A DNA stretch of 64,000 nucleotides from Tubiluchus corallicola (taxonomy: Eukaryota > Priapulida > Priapulimorpha > Priapulimorphida > Tubiluchidae): assembly GCA_030141605.1 (NCBI GenBank), contig JAQGDQ010000120.1, positions 64,001 to 128,000 on the forward strand, given 5' to 3'. The position numbers were made by a program, and so were the translations under genes. Under the pieces are notes generated by a model that was not told the DNA's origin, did no database searches, and worked only from the letters and a program-made list of their open reading frames with translations. Position 1 is the stretch's first letter. Each line of letters opens with the position of its first letter. This document shows positions 50,480-63,779 of the stretch, one piece after another.

Positions 50480-53400
50480 ATGAAAGCAGGAGCAGACACG
50501 TCTGACACGTATCAGTCAGAGGAGCCGGTATGCCGGTTTCAAGTTCTTAGTTACGAAGAGGTATGCTATTTCGGTTCATTTCCATAATACATTTTTGCCT
50601 ATAGTAAGCGCTATCTCTGTTTTTGCAGCGTAATCGTAACCAATTACAATTAAATGTACAGTTGATTCGCAATAAGTTACAGTATGTGCTATACTTTGCA
50701 CTTCCAGCTGATTTCTGACTCCAGTTAAAAGGCTTATTAACTGAAAACGCCAGAGCTTCATGCGTTTGGCATTATATTATCATATAGTATTAGTCAGCTA
50801 ATATAAAAAGTCATTTTTGAGATGTACTGCTGTACTAACTAATCATCTGTGGTTTGGAAAACTGTTGATTTTTTCAGTGCACCAAGTATAGTTTTTTGTA
50901 CTTTTGAAGACCAAACAGCTAAGCCATATTTTCTCGGGCTTGTGAAATGTAGATCGATCTGTATTATAATGATAATATTTCTTTAAAAATATAACGTCCA
51001 CAATTCAAATTGGCCCTGTTATGACATGGCAAATTACTAATTGTAAGTTACTAAAAAATTTTCATTGTTAAGGGCTTTTAACAGCACTTTAGCTAGACGT
51101 GCGTAGGTACACAGCAAATTATAAGGTGCATCTCCACAGTATTTTGATGTTAAGCTGGATCGAACTGGACTAGACTTAGTAAACATACTATACAGAAATT
51201 TATTTGATTTGTTCATAAGTTATATATAGTAAACTCGGCCTAGAGACTGGACCGGAAATTTGGTAAGCGCATGACCGTGAAGTGCCATACAGCAATTACT
51301 GTTATTTGAAATGTAAGAAGGGTCCCTGCAATAATTTTTCAAGAGGCACTCGCGACCTTGAAAATTCCTGTATGACCACCATGAGCTTTCATGCTTTTGT
51401 TTATTGGTTGTTGGCGAAAGTAGGCTGACAATCACGTCTCAACTTCCCAAGTTAGTAACTAAGTTTAACCCATTTTCCACATGATTTTTCTTATTTTGGC
51501 TCAGTGTTGTTTTGACTCTCTACTGAATTACAAAGCAATTCTGATAATACTGTAAAGTAAATTATAACTTCTTTGCGGCTGGCTATGCCAAACCTGCATA
51601 CATACATGTGTGCAGAACAAAATATAACAGCATTTGAACATGAAAATAGTTCAACCTGTGTCTGAAATCTGAAATACAAAAAACTGCTTGTTAGAATAAT
51701 TGTTGGAATTTGCGTTAAAACTGCGAAAATGTAATGTCTATAGGTAGCCCACCTGATGCTTGTTAACTCATTTTTGCTTCGCACGTTTTATTGTCTAAAA
51801 GCCAGCTGAGCCTAGCTACTTGTTTCTCAATAATGTTTAATTCTATTTCTGCAAGTGTTCTGCTAATAGTTAAACAATTACCAGATGCAGAAAGCTCAAC
51901 AAGTATTTTCGTATGTTTAAATCATTTTGAAGTGTCGACTACCTGTTCATTTTCCGTTATCATCTGTAGGCATCAGTTTTTCTCAAGGTTTGCCTGCCTA
52001 AGTGTATGTAACAAGAGGTGCCAGAAGCGGCAGAAATGCAATAAGCACAGATTAGTGACATTTTTATTGGAAAGGCTACAATGCGTTGAAGGACACTGAA
52101 AAGTCTAAGGGAGTCGCAAATAGCGTCATGTCGTTTTACATAGCTTTGTTAATATGTTGAGGTCGCCTAGAATCAAACCTTTGCTGAATATCGTATTAAA
52201 AGTGCGTGTTGACTAAGCAGATTAAACTGATAATGTATAATAAACTACAGGTATTGCAGTATAAATCATTGTAATGAAAATCCTAGTGTAATAATTGGTC
52301 GATGTTGTAATGACAAGACTGAATGAACTGAAATCTAATTGTGCGAGCCGATTGTGTTTACAACTTGATTTTGCCTGGCCCAGGTGTCGGTACTCATGTC
52401 AGAAACTACGGTTCTCGTGACTAATCAAATTTATTATTGACTTATGTCTGCTCCTGTGTGACTTACAGAATGTGTCACATTTGTCACATTTTGAGTCCTA
52501 TCTCGGGTTCTTAAGTAATTCAAGCTTTTTTTAGCCATATATCATTGTCTGAATTGCTACCTGCAAGTTTTGCGACTCGATGCCTAGCAAAAATTTAGAA
52601 TCCGTTGCTCGCGGATTAGCCTGATATACGATTACCAGACTGCATCCGTGTAACTGACATTTTCCGGACATATAATGCGGTAAAATGCATTATTTAAAGC
52701 GGCGTTTACCATGTATCCAGAATGCGTTATGTGTTATTGCGTACCTAAGTGCGTACACACAAATTACCATAAAACGCAGGATTGAGAAACGGATGCTTTG
52801 AAAATACATGTACTATAACGTAGTTTTTTCGCATTAACGCATAACGCTATCCGGATGCCTGGTAAACGCCGCAAGAGAAAAAAATGATGTAATTGTAATA
52901 CCTAATTGAAATCCGCTTAAAATACTAGAATGCAAATTACTAAACAATATAATATACTTGGATTATTCAGTTTTTTTGCAGAACCTAGCCTGCTGCACTG
53001 CAAGCAGCAATAACAGCGTTCAATTGCACGATCTACTTAATAAAGATTGTTTTGGCAGGATCGAGACCTATCTGCTTCATTATCAAGGGTAATTTCCTAA
53101 TATCAGACACTGAATTAATGGAAAAATGTTCAGAAAAATAACTTTCAACGTGGTAAATAGCCGTGTGGATAATAAAATCAGTTTTCCCAATGGTGACGCA
53201 TCAATTTACTAACTAGGCGCATTGTTGCTTAACTTAACTCATTTCATAGCACAGTTGTAATATCATAGTTATCAGAACAAAAACAAAAAAAATCCTTTAT
53301 GGTAAATATTCTGTCAGTCACTTAGGTTGTTGTAGCAGCTTTGAGCAGCTGTGGATATTCAAAATGAAATAGCTCGGCATGTCTCATGAAGACATATTAG

Positions 53401-54828
53401 CGTACCGCTTGGTGTAATTGTGTTGATTATCACTTTATAACTTTATAAGTGATTCCATTTTATTATTGTTATGGAAGACAGTGGTATTTGGGGTGTCAAG
53501 AAGTACAAATACAAGTTCGCCTGTCCTAATACTGACTTTTCTATAATTAAGGAGAGCTATATCCAACGTAGGTGGACCAGTGATTCGTGAAACGTTTATA
53601 ACTGTGCAGCGACTTTAAATAGCCAAAATAAATGTTATAATTTTAATTTCAGGTTGTGCGTTTAGATCAGGTCATGGAAGAAGTGGTGCCAATCAATGGC
53701 CGGGGAAATTTTCCAACTCTAGAGATAAAACTGAAGGAGCTGACCAGTGTAGTTCAGCAGAAGTTGAAGAAAGATGGCGTGCATGTGAAGGACATACGGC
53801 TGAATGGTGGAGCAGCCAATTATGTAGTAGCTGGTGAGGATCATCAAGCGTACAATGATTTGGACCTCATATTTGGTGTTGATCTGTCAAACCACAAAGA
53901 TTTGGAAAAAATCAAAACATGCGTTCTTGATTCTCTTCTAGACTTTCTTCCCACTGGTGTTTGTAAAGATAAGATTACTCGTTGTGCACTCAAAGAAGCT
54001 TACGTTAAGAAACTAGTGAAAGTTACACACCCAGAAGGAGATCTGTGGAGCTTGATATCTCTCAACAATAACCGTGGAAAGCACGTGGAACTGAAGTTTG
54101 TGGATAGCATCCGTCGGCAATTCGAGTTCAGCGTTGATTCTTTTCAGGTAGTGTTAGATTCCATTCTTGTATTTTACGACTTTGCACAGGTAGCAATGAG
54201 TGATAACTTTTATCCAACTGTGGTAGCGGAAAGTGTCTATGGGGAATTTAGCGATGCTCTCAGTCACCTCAAAAACAAATTAATTGCCACACGTAACCCT
54301 GAGGAAATCCGGGGTGGCGGTTTACTCAAATACTGTGCTTTGCTAACTAAAGGTTACAAACCGTCAGACAAAGAAGATATCAAGACATTGGAGCGTTATA
54401 TGTGCTCACGATTTTTCATTGACTTTACGGCCCTTTCTCAGCAAAAGGTGAAGCTTGATGCCTACCTGGCCAACCACTTCATAGGGGATGAACAGGACAA
54501 ATATGAATACCTGACAATACTGTACAAGGTTGTTGATAACAGTACAGTGTGTCTGATGGGACACGAGCGACGGCAGATACTATCGCTCATACATCATATG
54601 GCATGCAATATTCAATTTCAGCAACAGCAGCGAGCTTTCAACAAACACCAACAGATGGCACAGTTTGACATGCAGGTGCAAAACAACGGCAGTGCATTAC
54701 CTATGCTTGGTGCATACATGCAACCTCATGTAGCATATTATCCTTCTTATCAACCCTACTACTATTATCATCATAGTCAACATCATCATGGACAATCTAT
54801 GCCGTACCAACATCAGCCTGTCAATTGA
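50480..54828 (+). CDS. TENT5/FAM46 terminal nucleotidyltransferase (418 aa)
   Basis: TENT5 proteins are cytoplasmic non-canonical poly(A) polymerases that lengthen mRNA tails, especially of secreted-protein mRNAs. Two coding exons, 50480-50560 (27 codons, ends YEE) and 53653-54828, join in phase 0 to give [20 protein letters not shown], which matches the human FAM46 N-terminus. The nucleotidyltransferase signature is LNGGAANYV (Gly79-Gly80) with catalytic DLDLIF (Asp96, Asp98) and the third acidic residue in HVELKFVDS (Glu173). Family blocks [40 protein letters not shown] and [12 protein letters not shown] are near identical to vertebrate TENT5. The C-terminus is Gln/His/Tyr-rich. Human proteins have LNGSAA where this has LNGGAA; both fit the G[GS] motif of the superfamily. 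I cannot tie it to one vertebrate paralogue. AATAAA candidates lie at 55841 and 56423. Confidence 0.97.
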
Positions 54829-56428
54829 CAGCAATGCTCATAATGTCACTGAACCAAATAATGGGGATCATGGAAATGCATTCCATTTTAATTGCTTGTT
54901 TTGTATAAATTCTGGGAAAATGGTATGTTACTGAGTCCAGCACAGAGATCTTTAGTGTGTGACTGTGGAAACTGGACAGTAATGAAATGCAAACTAGTAG
55001 CATGCAGCTCTCCACAACTGGAATTGGATTATAAACGAAATAGAATCTACTTAAGAACTCAAACGTGGAACTTCCATTTTGCACTTCCATTGGATTGAGG
55101 CCAGTGTCATAGTGCTACATTGCATTATAAGGTTATATTGTGTTGAAATTTTCCTCATAAAATTTCCAAATTATTTTTATATGGTTTATTGCAAAAAACG
55201 TGTTAGGTGATCACAACATAGTTTTCCTCATAAAATTGGAGTTAGCTACAACAAATTAGTGGAAAGTTTTGAAGCGACCTTGCCGCGGGCTAAGTTTATT
55301 TATAGATTTACAGCTCCTCTAATGAGAACTGGTCGTAACAGTGACAATGCCACAGTTACGAGTGACAGTTTTGTCATAAAATTTGTTTATTGCAATTTTG
55401 AGTTAAGCACTAGTAATTTTAGCTGTGTTGCTTTCTCCTTGGCAAAGGTCCTCGTGTTTAAAATGGGTGCTTGTTTGTTTGTTTTTTTGTGAAAATTCTG
55501 CCCAAATAATTTTATTCTACGTGTTCAAAACTATAGACTTTACTTAATTGTTTGCCTGTATAGCCTACATGTTTAAGCCAGGCGACATTGGTATTTCTTT
55601 GGTTTTGCTGCTGTTCTTTCTATTGTGTTTCGTGATACATATGTTTCTTATGTATGATTATAGCATGTGAGCTTACATACACATAGCAGTATGGTTGTTC
55701 TCGCATGATTAGGATTGACCTTAGAAAAGTGCAAAGTAAAGCCCTTACCTATAGTATAAGGTAAGCCTGAAAATACCTGACGAAGTTTTAAGCTAGCATA
55801 ACTATACGAAGATATATTAAATTTCATGGCAACTTGCTATAATAAACCAAAGACAGAGAAATACCAATGACGAAAAGCAATATATGAAAACCAAAGTAGA
55901 TTATAGTTACATTGTAATTGTATTAATATTAATAGGTCTAGGCTCTACCCTTGATTAAAAACTTGATTAGTTTTTTGTTACCTAGTGAAAGGAATGTTAG
56001 TCATGTAATTAGTCAACTATCTGCATCCAGTTATTGTATAAGAACACTAAGATGAGGGATTATTATTAACATACACTTATTATTGATAACCAAAAATATA
56101 GCCTATATAAAATTATGTTATGTATAGAGAGAGCTATAAGTAAAATTATAGTTTTTGTGTATTAAATATCGGGCCTTCTATGAATTAACAGCAAGTATGT
56201 AATCAAAACTTGTAAATAGTCGAAATCTAAAGATGAAGCTTTTTTAGCAGCCCAGTAAAAGATAACATGGAAAAAATGGTCTTCCTAGATGAATTTTATG
56301 CATGTATTATACAGAAATGGGCCAAGTGAAATGAAACTGTGTCGACTAGCCGTAATGTGCACGATAGTGTAATGACCGCAGTAATGACAAAATCGTGCGC
56401 TTATCCATTTATGACTTTTACAAATAAA
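54829..56428 (+). terminator. TENT5 3' untranslated region with AATAAA candidates
   Basis: No gene follows the stop. AATAAA occurs at 55841-55846 and 56423-56428; a long 3'UTR is common in this family. Which signal is used cannot be told. Confidence 0.45.
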
Positions 56429-56814
56429 TTTACAGCTCATGTTGATTGGAAAATGGATCTCAAAAGTTACGATTCTTAATGAAGATTCTCTTTTTTATTT
56501 TATTAAATCATCACCCAGAAATTTAACTTTGTTGGTCTTCTCATCTTGTACTGGTACAAGATTTTTCATAGATGATGTTTAAGGGTTAACACTATTAAGC
56601 AGATTGACATGTCTGGTAATGCTGTCTAGCACCTGGTAGCGGCTGACCGCTTTCTTTAATTTCTTAGAGTGATGATTTGCTATGAAATCTGGTAGGAAAT
56701 GAATTATTAATCTATTCGCAATGAACACAGAAGATTGCATGATGCATGATAACCGAATCGATTAAAAACTAAGCTTGTTGTCAAGTCAACAAGTCAGTGT
56801 GGTTAAGTGTCCAA

Positions 56815-56930
56815 GAGAGGAAGCGAGAGAGAGAGAGGGGGGGGGAGAAAGAGCAAAGTGAGATTGAGAGAGAGATATAGTGAGAGAGAGAGAGAAGAGA
56901 AGAAAGAGCAGAGTGAGAGAGCAAGAGTAA

Positions 56931-56969
<39 letters not shown>

Positions 56970-57000
56970 AAAAGAGAAAAGAGAGAGGGGGCAGGGAAAG
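56815..57000. repeat. (GA)n low-complexity tract
   Basis: GA dinucleotide repeat with G-run and A-run interruptions; Leu-Ser and Arg-Glu repeat frames across it are artefacts. Confidence 0.95.
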
Positions 57001-60000
57001 GGAAAGTTAGTCAATCCCCCAAAATGGGCTTTGATGGGCCCTTGTTCGTCTAGAATCTGCTATAACCCGAGGTGTTACTATTTTTTGCAGCGCCTGCTAA
57101 CGACTTTTAATGACCTTGCGTCACTGAAATCAGTCGCTTTAAACAGTATGTTAGCAGTAGGCTTACTGTACAAGCACAGTAACACAAAATCCGGTTAGCT
57201 TACCCAATTTTCCCCACTTATTAAGTTCTGAAATTTAGAATAAATATTACTGAAATTATTAATCGAATGTTTTTTTGAAAACTAACCCTTGACGGCGGAC
57301 AAATATTTGTTTAGAAATAAATTGTTATAAAGTTGACTTATATAAACATATTGTATTGTAAGTTAAAGTTTGTTTACAAGTACGTGTTTGACTTTGTGGA
57401 AATGGTTGGGGAACCATAAGATGTTTGTTGGGAAAACTGAAACTTTCACTTCAGATTGTAAGTGTAAATAATGCTGGTCGTAAGACAACTAGCGGGAATG
57501 TCACTTAATAACAACAATTAATATTTTAATTATTGAAAAGAGTTAATATTATGTGCATTAAATAGCGTAATTGGCTGCATTTATCAGCATTATTAAGTGC
57601 TTAGAATATGGACAACCCATTTTCTGTAAACGATATTTGTTAATATAGATACGTTTAAATCAAAGTTCAAGAAGCGTATAGCAAATTCGATCTTCCATTT
57701 GTTTTGTCACGTTTCGGGGTGATAATGGACAAGTAATGAATTTTGAGGGCGATTTAGTAAGACTGATCAGATGGACGATCTGATTTCGTTTACTAAACAT
57801 GTAAAATATGGTTCGAATTTCTGGTTACATTGAGCAATGAGCAATCTACAGAGAAGCCAAAGAAAGCACTTGCCTTCCTTGGAAATTACGATATATTTGA
57901 ATATTTGGCTGGATGTAAAGCTCTGATAAAAATATTTTACTCTACGTTCCAGCGAGCCAAAAAAGCAAAATAGTGAAAGACATTGGCTAGGCGATAATTT
58001 TTAAACGCTGCTTAGACTATCAGAGGCGCCTGCACAGCAGTTGTTTGTCGCCCCTTGAGATCTCGACGTTCAATTCATCGTTAAAAATTACTCTTACACT
58101 AGCTTTAATGCGAATATTTTGCAAATAATTTTAGTTGTAATTTCCATTTCAGCTATGTTAGTACTAATAGTGTAGCTGTTTCTATTAACAATATAACGTA
58201 AATACGGAAAACAGTAATAATACAGATGAACTTACTTATTTCGTAAAACTGCTGTAATTATTTAGTTAGTTTAAAATCTTAAGTATGTAGTATTGGTGTT
58301 ATAATGCGCATAAACCTTTGAATCTCTAAGTTGCGGCGTCCCTTTCATGTCACTATGTAAATAGATCAATGCAGAAAAATAAACGCTGCCTAGTGTGCTC
58401 TCATTAAATTAATTACTAGTGGAAGGTTAAATGTTCCAATTTGACACTTCATCGCATTGTATTGAGATTGTCTTTTGTGTAACTACCTTGACAAGTTGGC
58501 AATGATTGTAACACGTACAGCAGGTTGCTCATTGGCACTGACTGCTTTAGTATTTTACGAAATGTAGAGTGAAATATTGAATTGATGCAATTATGCAATT
58601 TTTTCTGTAGGCATTCCTTTTTAATTAATGTCTATTACGATCGAGGCCATTATGCCATAAGATCATGAGAATGTGAAAATAAAGAAGTATTTATTTTTCA
58701 AAACACAATACCGCAAGTTAGTTTTATTACGTGTTCGTGAACAACCCTCATAGGTCATTGTCACTGGAATTATTTCATCGTATTCTGATCGGTTGATGGC
58801 AACCCAATCTCTGTTTACTATTATTATTTATTTTAAATTTATTTCACAAATTTAAAATATGCCATTTGAACCTCATTGAAGCTTAAACGGCTTAAACATA
58901 AACCACTTAATTTCAACTGCAAGAAGATTCGATAGCAAATAAACAAAATAGATAAACAAATAAATCAGTCTTGTGCAAAGACTGCATGTTCTAGGCCGTT
59001 TATTTTGATATCATCACGCACTTGACCATTTCCTGTTTGAAAACGTTAGACAGGAAATAAAAGAAAAAAGTCCCCATCATAAATACAGAACACAGTTATG
59101 ATTCAACCAGAAAAACCAATTAAAATAAAAAAAGTTGTAAAAATTACGTATTCATATAATAAGTTATAACAAAACCTAGAGATCATTTTAGTATCCAGTT
59201 CAGAAAACAGCTTATGCGAAAAAAAACGTATTGAAACACTATTTGTGTCGCTATACGCTAAGCGGTTCGCAAAGTCTAGCCACATTTTGTGCAAAAAACT
59301 GTTCAACCCGTTAACGCTGCAAGGCATCAGCAGTAGTAACAACAGCATCAATATTTATTGCCAAGGCAGCTGATATGCAGTTCACGTTGTTGTCTGTTAT
59401 CGTTGTTGTTGTTGTTACTGCTAATCACAATACTTTGAATTTTACGTTTTTCAAGGCTTTCGTAACAAATGATCTCTGACCCGTAAAGTATATTTTAATG
59501 AAATTAAACAGTATTTCAGTATGCATAAATTTAATGAAAACGCTGCGACCATGGTTCAAAATCCACATTAAAGTGCAAAGACACAGCCACTGTGTGAGAA
59601 AAAACTGAAATACAAACAAGCACCAGGAGGATAACGTTATCAGAGAGGTTAAATATGAAAGGTCACCAAAGGTAATACTCTAGATTCTCGAATATGCGCA
59701 GCAGCGCAGAAGGGCAAAACTAAAGAGTACAGCAAAGGGCAAAACTGCAGCCTTGAAACGACAATACTATGCTTGATTGACCCTCAGGAAGATACATGCA
59801 CGCGCGCGCACACATACATTACAAAACATTACAACATTAATTATCTGTGGTCAAGGACATCCACTTAAAATTTTTATATTTGTAATACACACGTTAGTGA
59901 ACACACACAAGAATAAATACGCTAAATGAACACCAGAAAAATGTCGTTGACCCCATATATCCTGGTACAGATTAAAGGTCACTGCAAGGTCATTCTCGAC

Positions 60001-61235
60001 AATGTAAATATTCAAACAGCAAAATTTAAACGGCACAGTGCAGCAGTAAATCGGTAGGCTCATTTTATTGATTACAAAAGTGACTATTGAAATTCACAAA
60101 AAATTGGAGAATTGTGGTTTCCAAGTTAAAGAAACACAGTGCTATGTATGTCACAGGCCGACTGTGTATTTTGGTTTATTGTTAAATATTAATAAATATC
60201 TTGCTGATTATGATTATGTTTTCAGTTTTAGGTGATTCTTCGTACATTTTTACGTGATAGTTTATTGCCACCGACTAACAGCCGTTTACTAGCATAACGA
60301 TCCGAAACAAAATCTATTTACACACTATTTTGTTACACACAATAGAATAGAAAGTGCGTGTTTCCCATATTGCACGGATAACAATTTTGCAATGCCTTCT
60401 CACTTCAAGCTCATCCGAATTCACACAATAATTATTATTACAGCCATTTTCTAGGAAAATTAAATGGCTGACAGTTGACACTGCAGCAAAAGGTTGGAAG
60501 TCAATCAAGTTATCCTATTACATACTATTCCTAGAACAGATTCAAGAGAAACTTGACGAAATTAAGTACAGGTTGTTGTATAGGTAACACTACACCAACA
60601 GAATAGTGAGGAGCAGACAAAATAGACATAATAATAGTTAAGAGCAGAATTAAGAATAGTGTTACAAAAACATTAAACTGATACTTCGTCCTTTCAACTT
60701 AACTGATTTATTTGCAGCCCTTGAATTTGATGACAGCCAAAATTATTACAAGAACAAGACACAAGTTTACGAAATGCCTGAATTAATTACAATGAAGAAA
60801 ATAAATTACTCATACTGCATATTACACATATGAGGCATCTACCACAAGACATGTTTCTGTGGGTCTGCACTGCTTCAGAAGTCTTCAGATATTTTCAAGT
60901 GTCTGAAGTGGCCTACTACTTTCAAATGACTTCAGACGTATTCAAACTACATACTCAGACAGTACCTCCTTGTTGTTGACATAAACACTTGGCAAACCAA
61001 CAGGTAAGTCAACACCTTAAAGACGTTACTTGAAAACACTCTAATTTAATTATCACTTTGAAACCATATAAAGCTGCGTGAATTTGCATAAGCCTGTCTG
61101 AAAGTACAAGATCTGAAAACAGAGGTAGTCTAAACCTGCACAAAACTAAAGACTTCTGGATAAGTAAGCGCCATATGTGCCCATTTTTCTGTTTGCCAAA
61201 ATATGTTATTGCCTTCACTGATCTTGACTGAATCT

Positions 61236-61344
61236 GGGCCCGGTTTCACAAAGCCGTCAGTAAGTTAACGACGTCGTTATTACATTCACTTAACAATTAA
61301 TAGCGACGTCATTAAATTAGTGATGGCTTTGTGAAACTGGGCCC
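61236..61344. mobile_element. 109-bp palindromic MITE with GGGCCC ends
   Basis: The ends read GGGCCCGGTTTCACAAAGCC and, inverted, GGGCCCAGTTTCACAAAGCC; pairing continues inward through GACGTCGTTATTA, so nearly the whole unit folds into one hairpin. Short elements with this GGGCCC...TTTCACAAAG terminus recur, as I remember, in several invertebrate genomes. No coding capacity. Confidence 0.8.
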
Positions 61345-62611
61345 TGGTTTATTTTGTGGCTTTGAGTGCAGCAGATATTTGTAGAAAGCTTTATAATCAC
61401 CAAGATGGATAAAAAATCTTTACTGCAGTTATTTTTACTACAAAACATAACTGATGGCTGCAGGCTAGTGATCACAGGTAATTCCGAATGTCTGGGTCCC
61501 AGACTAAACAAAAGTTACTTGCCTACATTTTTCCTTCAATAGATTCAATAGGCTGAAGGCTTCTTGTGGAAGTTTTTCCATTAGCTGGCAATTCTTTTAA
61601 TAGAGAAAGACTTCTTCACATCAACACTGGAACACAATTTGTAGAGACTACTTTTGATTCGCCATATTGCTAGAGCTGCACTAACATTCGGCCTTTCACA
61701 ATAAGGTAGGAGTTTATTGAAGTGATCAGTCTCTTTGCTCTGTGTTGAACTCTACTTAACACATTAATGTCTTTACAAAATTTGGACTCCACACCACAAA
61801 ACTATATTTCCGAAGTTCCATACTTGTGACTTTAGACTAGCAGAATGTCACCAGTTTGACAGACTCACAGGTAAAACTTCTTTGAATAGTTCTAAATACT
61901 GAATTTGCTTGTTTGACTTAAGCAGTATTTGTTCTGCTAGCTTAACATCTTCAAAGCCTCAGCAAATTAAATTAAAGTAAATAATTTTAGGAAAGCAAAT
62001 TTTACGCTACCTGTCACAGCCTGATTTAAAGTGATTTTAGTATAACTGGTACAACATATAGGCCAACAATTTTATATTATACATCTAACACATTCATTAG
62101 ATTATGGGCTGACTTATTTCATATTTATTTAGAATTAATAACGATTTTATTCTTGCTTTAGCTTATTTAAACTAATTTTTAAATTTCTTATTTCCACATG
62201 ACAATGACAAAATGACAATACTTACTGGCAAATATTGATTAAATTTGCTTTAATACAAAATCTCTTATATCTGTTATGTCCTTGAACATGCACTTTGGAA
62301 AAGCATTTTACAAACTAACGATTTCATTACTAATTTACAAAGATAAAATTTTTATATCCCTCTTAAAGCTTTGTACTACAGACTTGAGTCTCACATGCCT
62401 TCCATGTTTATGGCCACCAAATGCAGTTGCATGTGTTATTAAGTTATTATTGAAAACAGGAAAACTCTGAATGAACCAGATATACAACAAATAAATAAAA
62501 TATATGACATATTAATATTGTTTAGTTATTGTTACATAGATTTTCACTGGCGTAAATGTGTGACGAAATCCAGCAACAACAGCAATACTGCAATGTTAAA
62601 ATAAAACAAAA

Positions 62612-62617
62612 TTTATT
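62612..62617 (-). terminator. UTP14 polyadenylation signal
   Basis: A minus-strand AATAAA (TTTATT on the plus strand) lies 32 nt after the UTP14 stop, implying a very short 3'UTR. Confidence 0.5.
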
Positions 62618-62648
62618 TAAAACAGTCAGTCACACTAAATTTGAATCG

Positions 62649-62906
62649 TCATTCAATACTTTTAACCTTTTTCTGTTTTTCTTTTCTCTTGTTAATTCTT
62701 TTGCTTCTGACTTTCTGCTTTTCAGTTTTATTCTTGAACGTCTCCTCAGCATCAATGGGATGAATAATTGCACCTGCTGCTGTAACCACCGATGGGGCTG
62801 TGAGGTTGTTGAACGATGTCTCTGTATTCCATGTACGACCAATCGGTGCCCGGACGGTGTTTTCAAATTGATCAGAGTTGGCAAAAGGAAATGGTACTTC
62901 ATTAAC
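62649..62906 (-). CDS. UTP14: UTP14 last exon (C-terminal 85 residues; gene continues past right edge)
   Basis: UTP14 is an SSU-processome component; in yeast it activates the helicase Dhr1. The minus-strand exon follows a good acceptor (TTCGCTTTTTAG) and reads VNEVPFPFANSDQFENTV, then PIGRTWNTETSFNNLTAPSV, then GAIIHPIDAEE and a lysine/arginine-rich end before TGA at 62651-62649. It lines up block by block with the C-terminus of human UTP14A (PYPF..QFE.T..TPIG.TWNT...F..LT.P.VV...G.II.PI.AED). No ATG exists in this frame here, as expected for an internal start of the exon. No preceding exon was found between 62907 and 64000. The antisense frame 62556-62921 and the shifted frame 62630-62902 are shadows. 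Confidence 0.88.
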   Translation of the reverse strand, partial: VNEVPFPFANSDQFENTVRAPIGRTWNTETSFNNLTAPSVVTAAGAIIHPIDAEETFKNKTEKQKVRSKRINKRKEKQKKVKSIE

Positions 62907-63530
62907 CTAAAAAGCGAATAATAACTGCATAGGAGATGGATAAGCAGGAATTTTTTTACAAAAAATAATTTTGATTGAAAATGTTGAATGATAGTTCAAA
63001 CTGCTTAGTTGAATATTAAATGCTGTCTGTTAGAGCATTTCTTAGAAATCATACATGGTATCGTGAACATGTAAAACATTGACATTTATCACTACGTAAA
63101 AGGGCGGACCCTTAAATTATTAATTGACAAGGGTTAGTTAATTCTGTTAATACTCGTGTAACTATTTTTGCAAAGTATGCTAAATCCTTTACACAGAATT
63201 AAACTCTGCGTATAAACAAACTTTCAAATTTCAGGATCCCCTTTTCAATACTGTAAATTGTGCTAACACTCATATATTGTAAAACCCAAACCTTAGCATT
63301 GATAAGTTTTTGTTTTTAAGTAATTTGGCCCTCTACCAGACTGGTTCCAGCACTCAACAGCAGGACTATTGCTAAACTTGAACAGTAATGGTCTACCTCA
63401 GACCATTTTTAAAGCTGGTGTAATAAGATGATCGAGACTGAACCTGAGATCTTAGCCACATCTTGGTGTACATATTTTTATTCTACGAGAAAAGTTACCA
63501 AAAGTTTTATAGCAGATAAAAGTGCTCAAA

Positions 63531-63590
63531 GGCAGATTTTCTGGTAGTCTCCCATCCTTTACCAACCAGGCCCAGCACTGCCTAACTTAC
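63531..63590 (-). repeat. 5S-rRNA-like fragment (5S-derived SINE or pseudogene)
   Basis: On the minus strand the sequence contains GGGCCTGGTTGGTAAAGGAT and GGATGGGAGACTACCAG, closely matching the 3' half of eukaryotic 5S rRNA, including the internal-promoter C-box region (GGATGGGAGACC). The 5' half of 5S is not recognisable. Either a decayed 5S pseudogene or the head of a 5S-derived SINE. Confidence 0.6.
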
Positions 63591-63779
63591 ACAGCAAAGT
63601 AACTTTTGTGGTCACTCCCCTCACCCATTTAATGATTACTGTGATTCATTTCAACTTAACATCATTAAAATGACCAATATTCAAGCAAGATCAACTCGAA
63701 CTATTGGCTGAGGGACTCGCTGAACTTAACATTGTGGATTAGAAATGATGTCAATGCCGTCATCTTGAACTTGATATGA

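Larger units (their letters stand above)
56429..62600. other. Intergenic region between TENT5 and UTP14
   Basis: About 6 kb with no supported gene on either strand. It contains a GA microsatellite, a short (CG)n/(CA)n run near 59798-59815, and the GGGCCC fold-back at 61236. Small open frames on both strands match nothing. Confidence 0.5.

Noticed and set aside
56781-57198. Leu-Ser and Arg-Glu repeat frames
   Set aside because: Translation of the GA microsatellite.
57805-57825. tRNA B-box-like GGTTCGAAT
   Set aside because: No A box at the right distance and no acceptor-stem pairing; no tRNA gene found in the window.
62556-62921. 121-codon plus-strand frame and a shifted minus-strand frame
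   Set aside because: They overlap the UTP14 last exon, which has the family motifs and splice acceptor in another frame.
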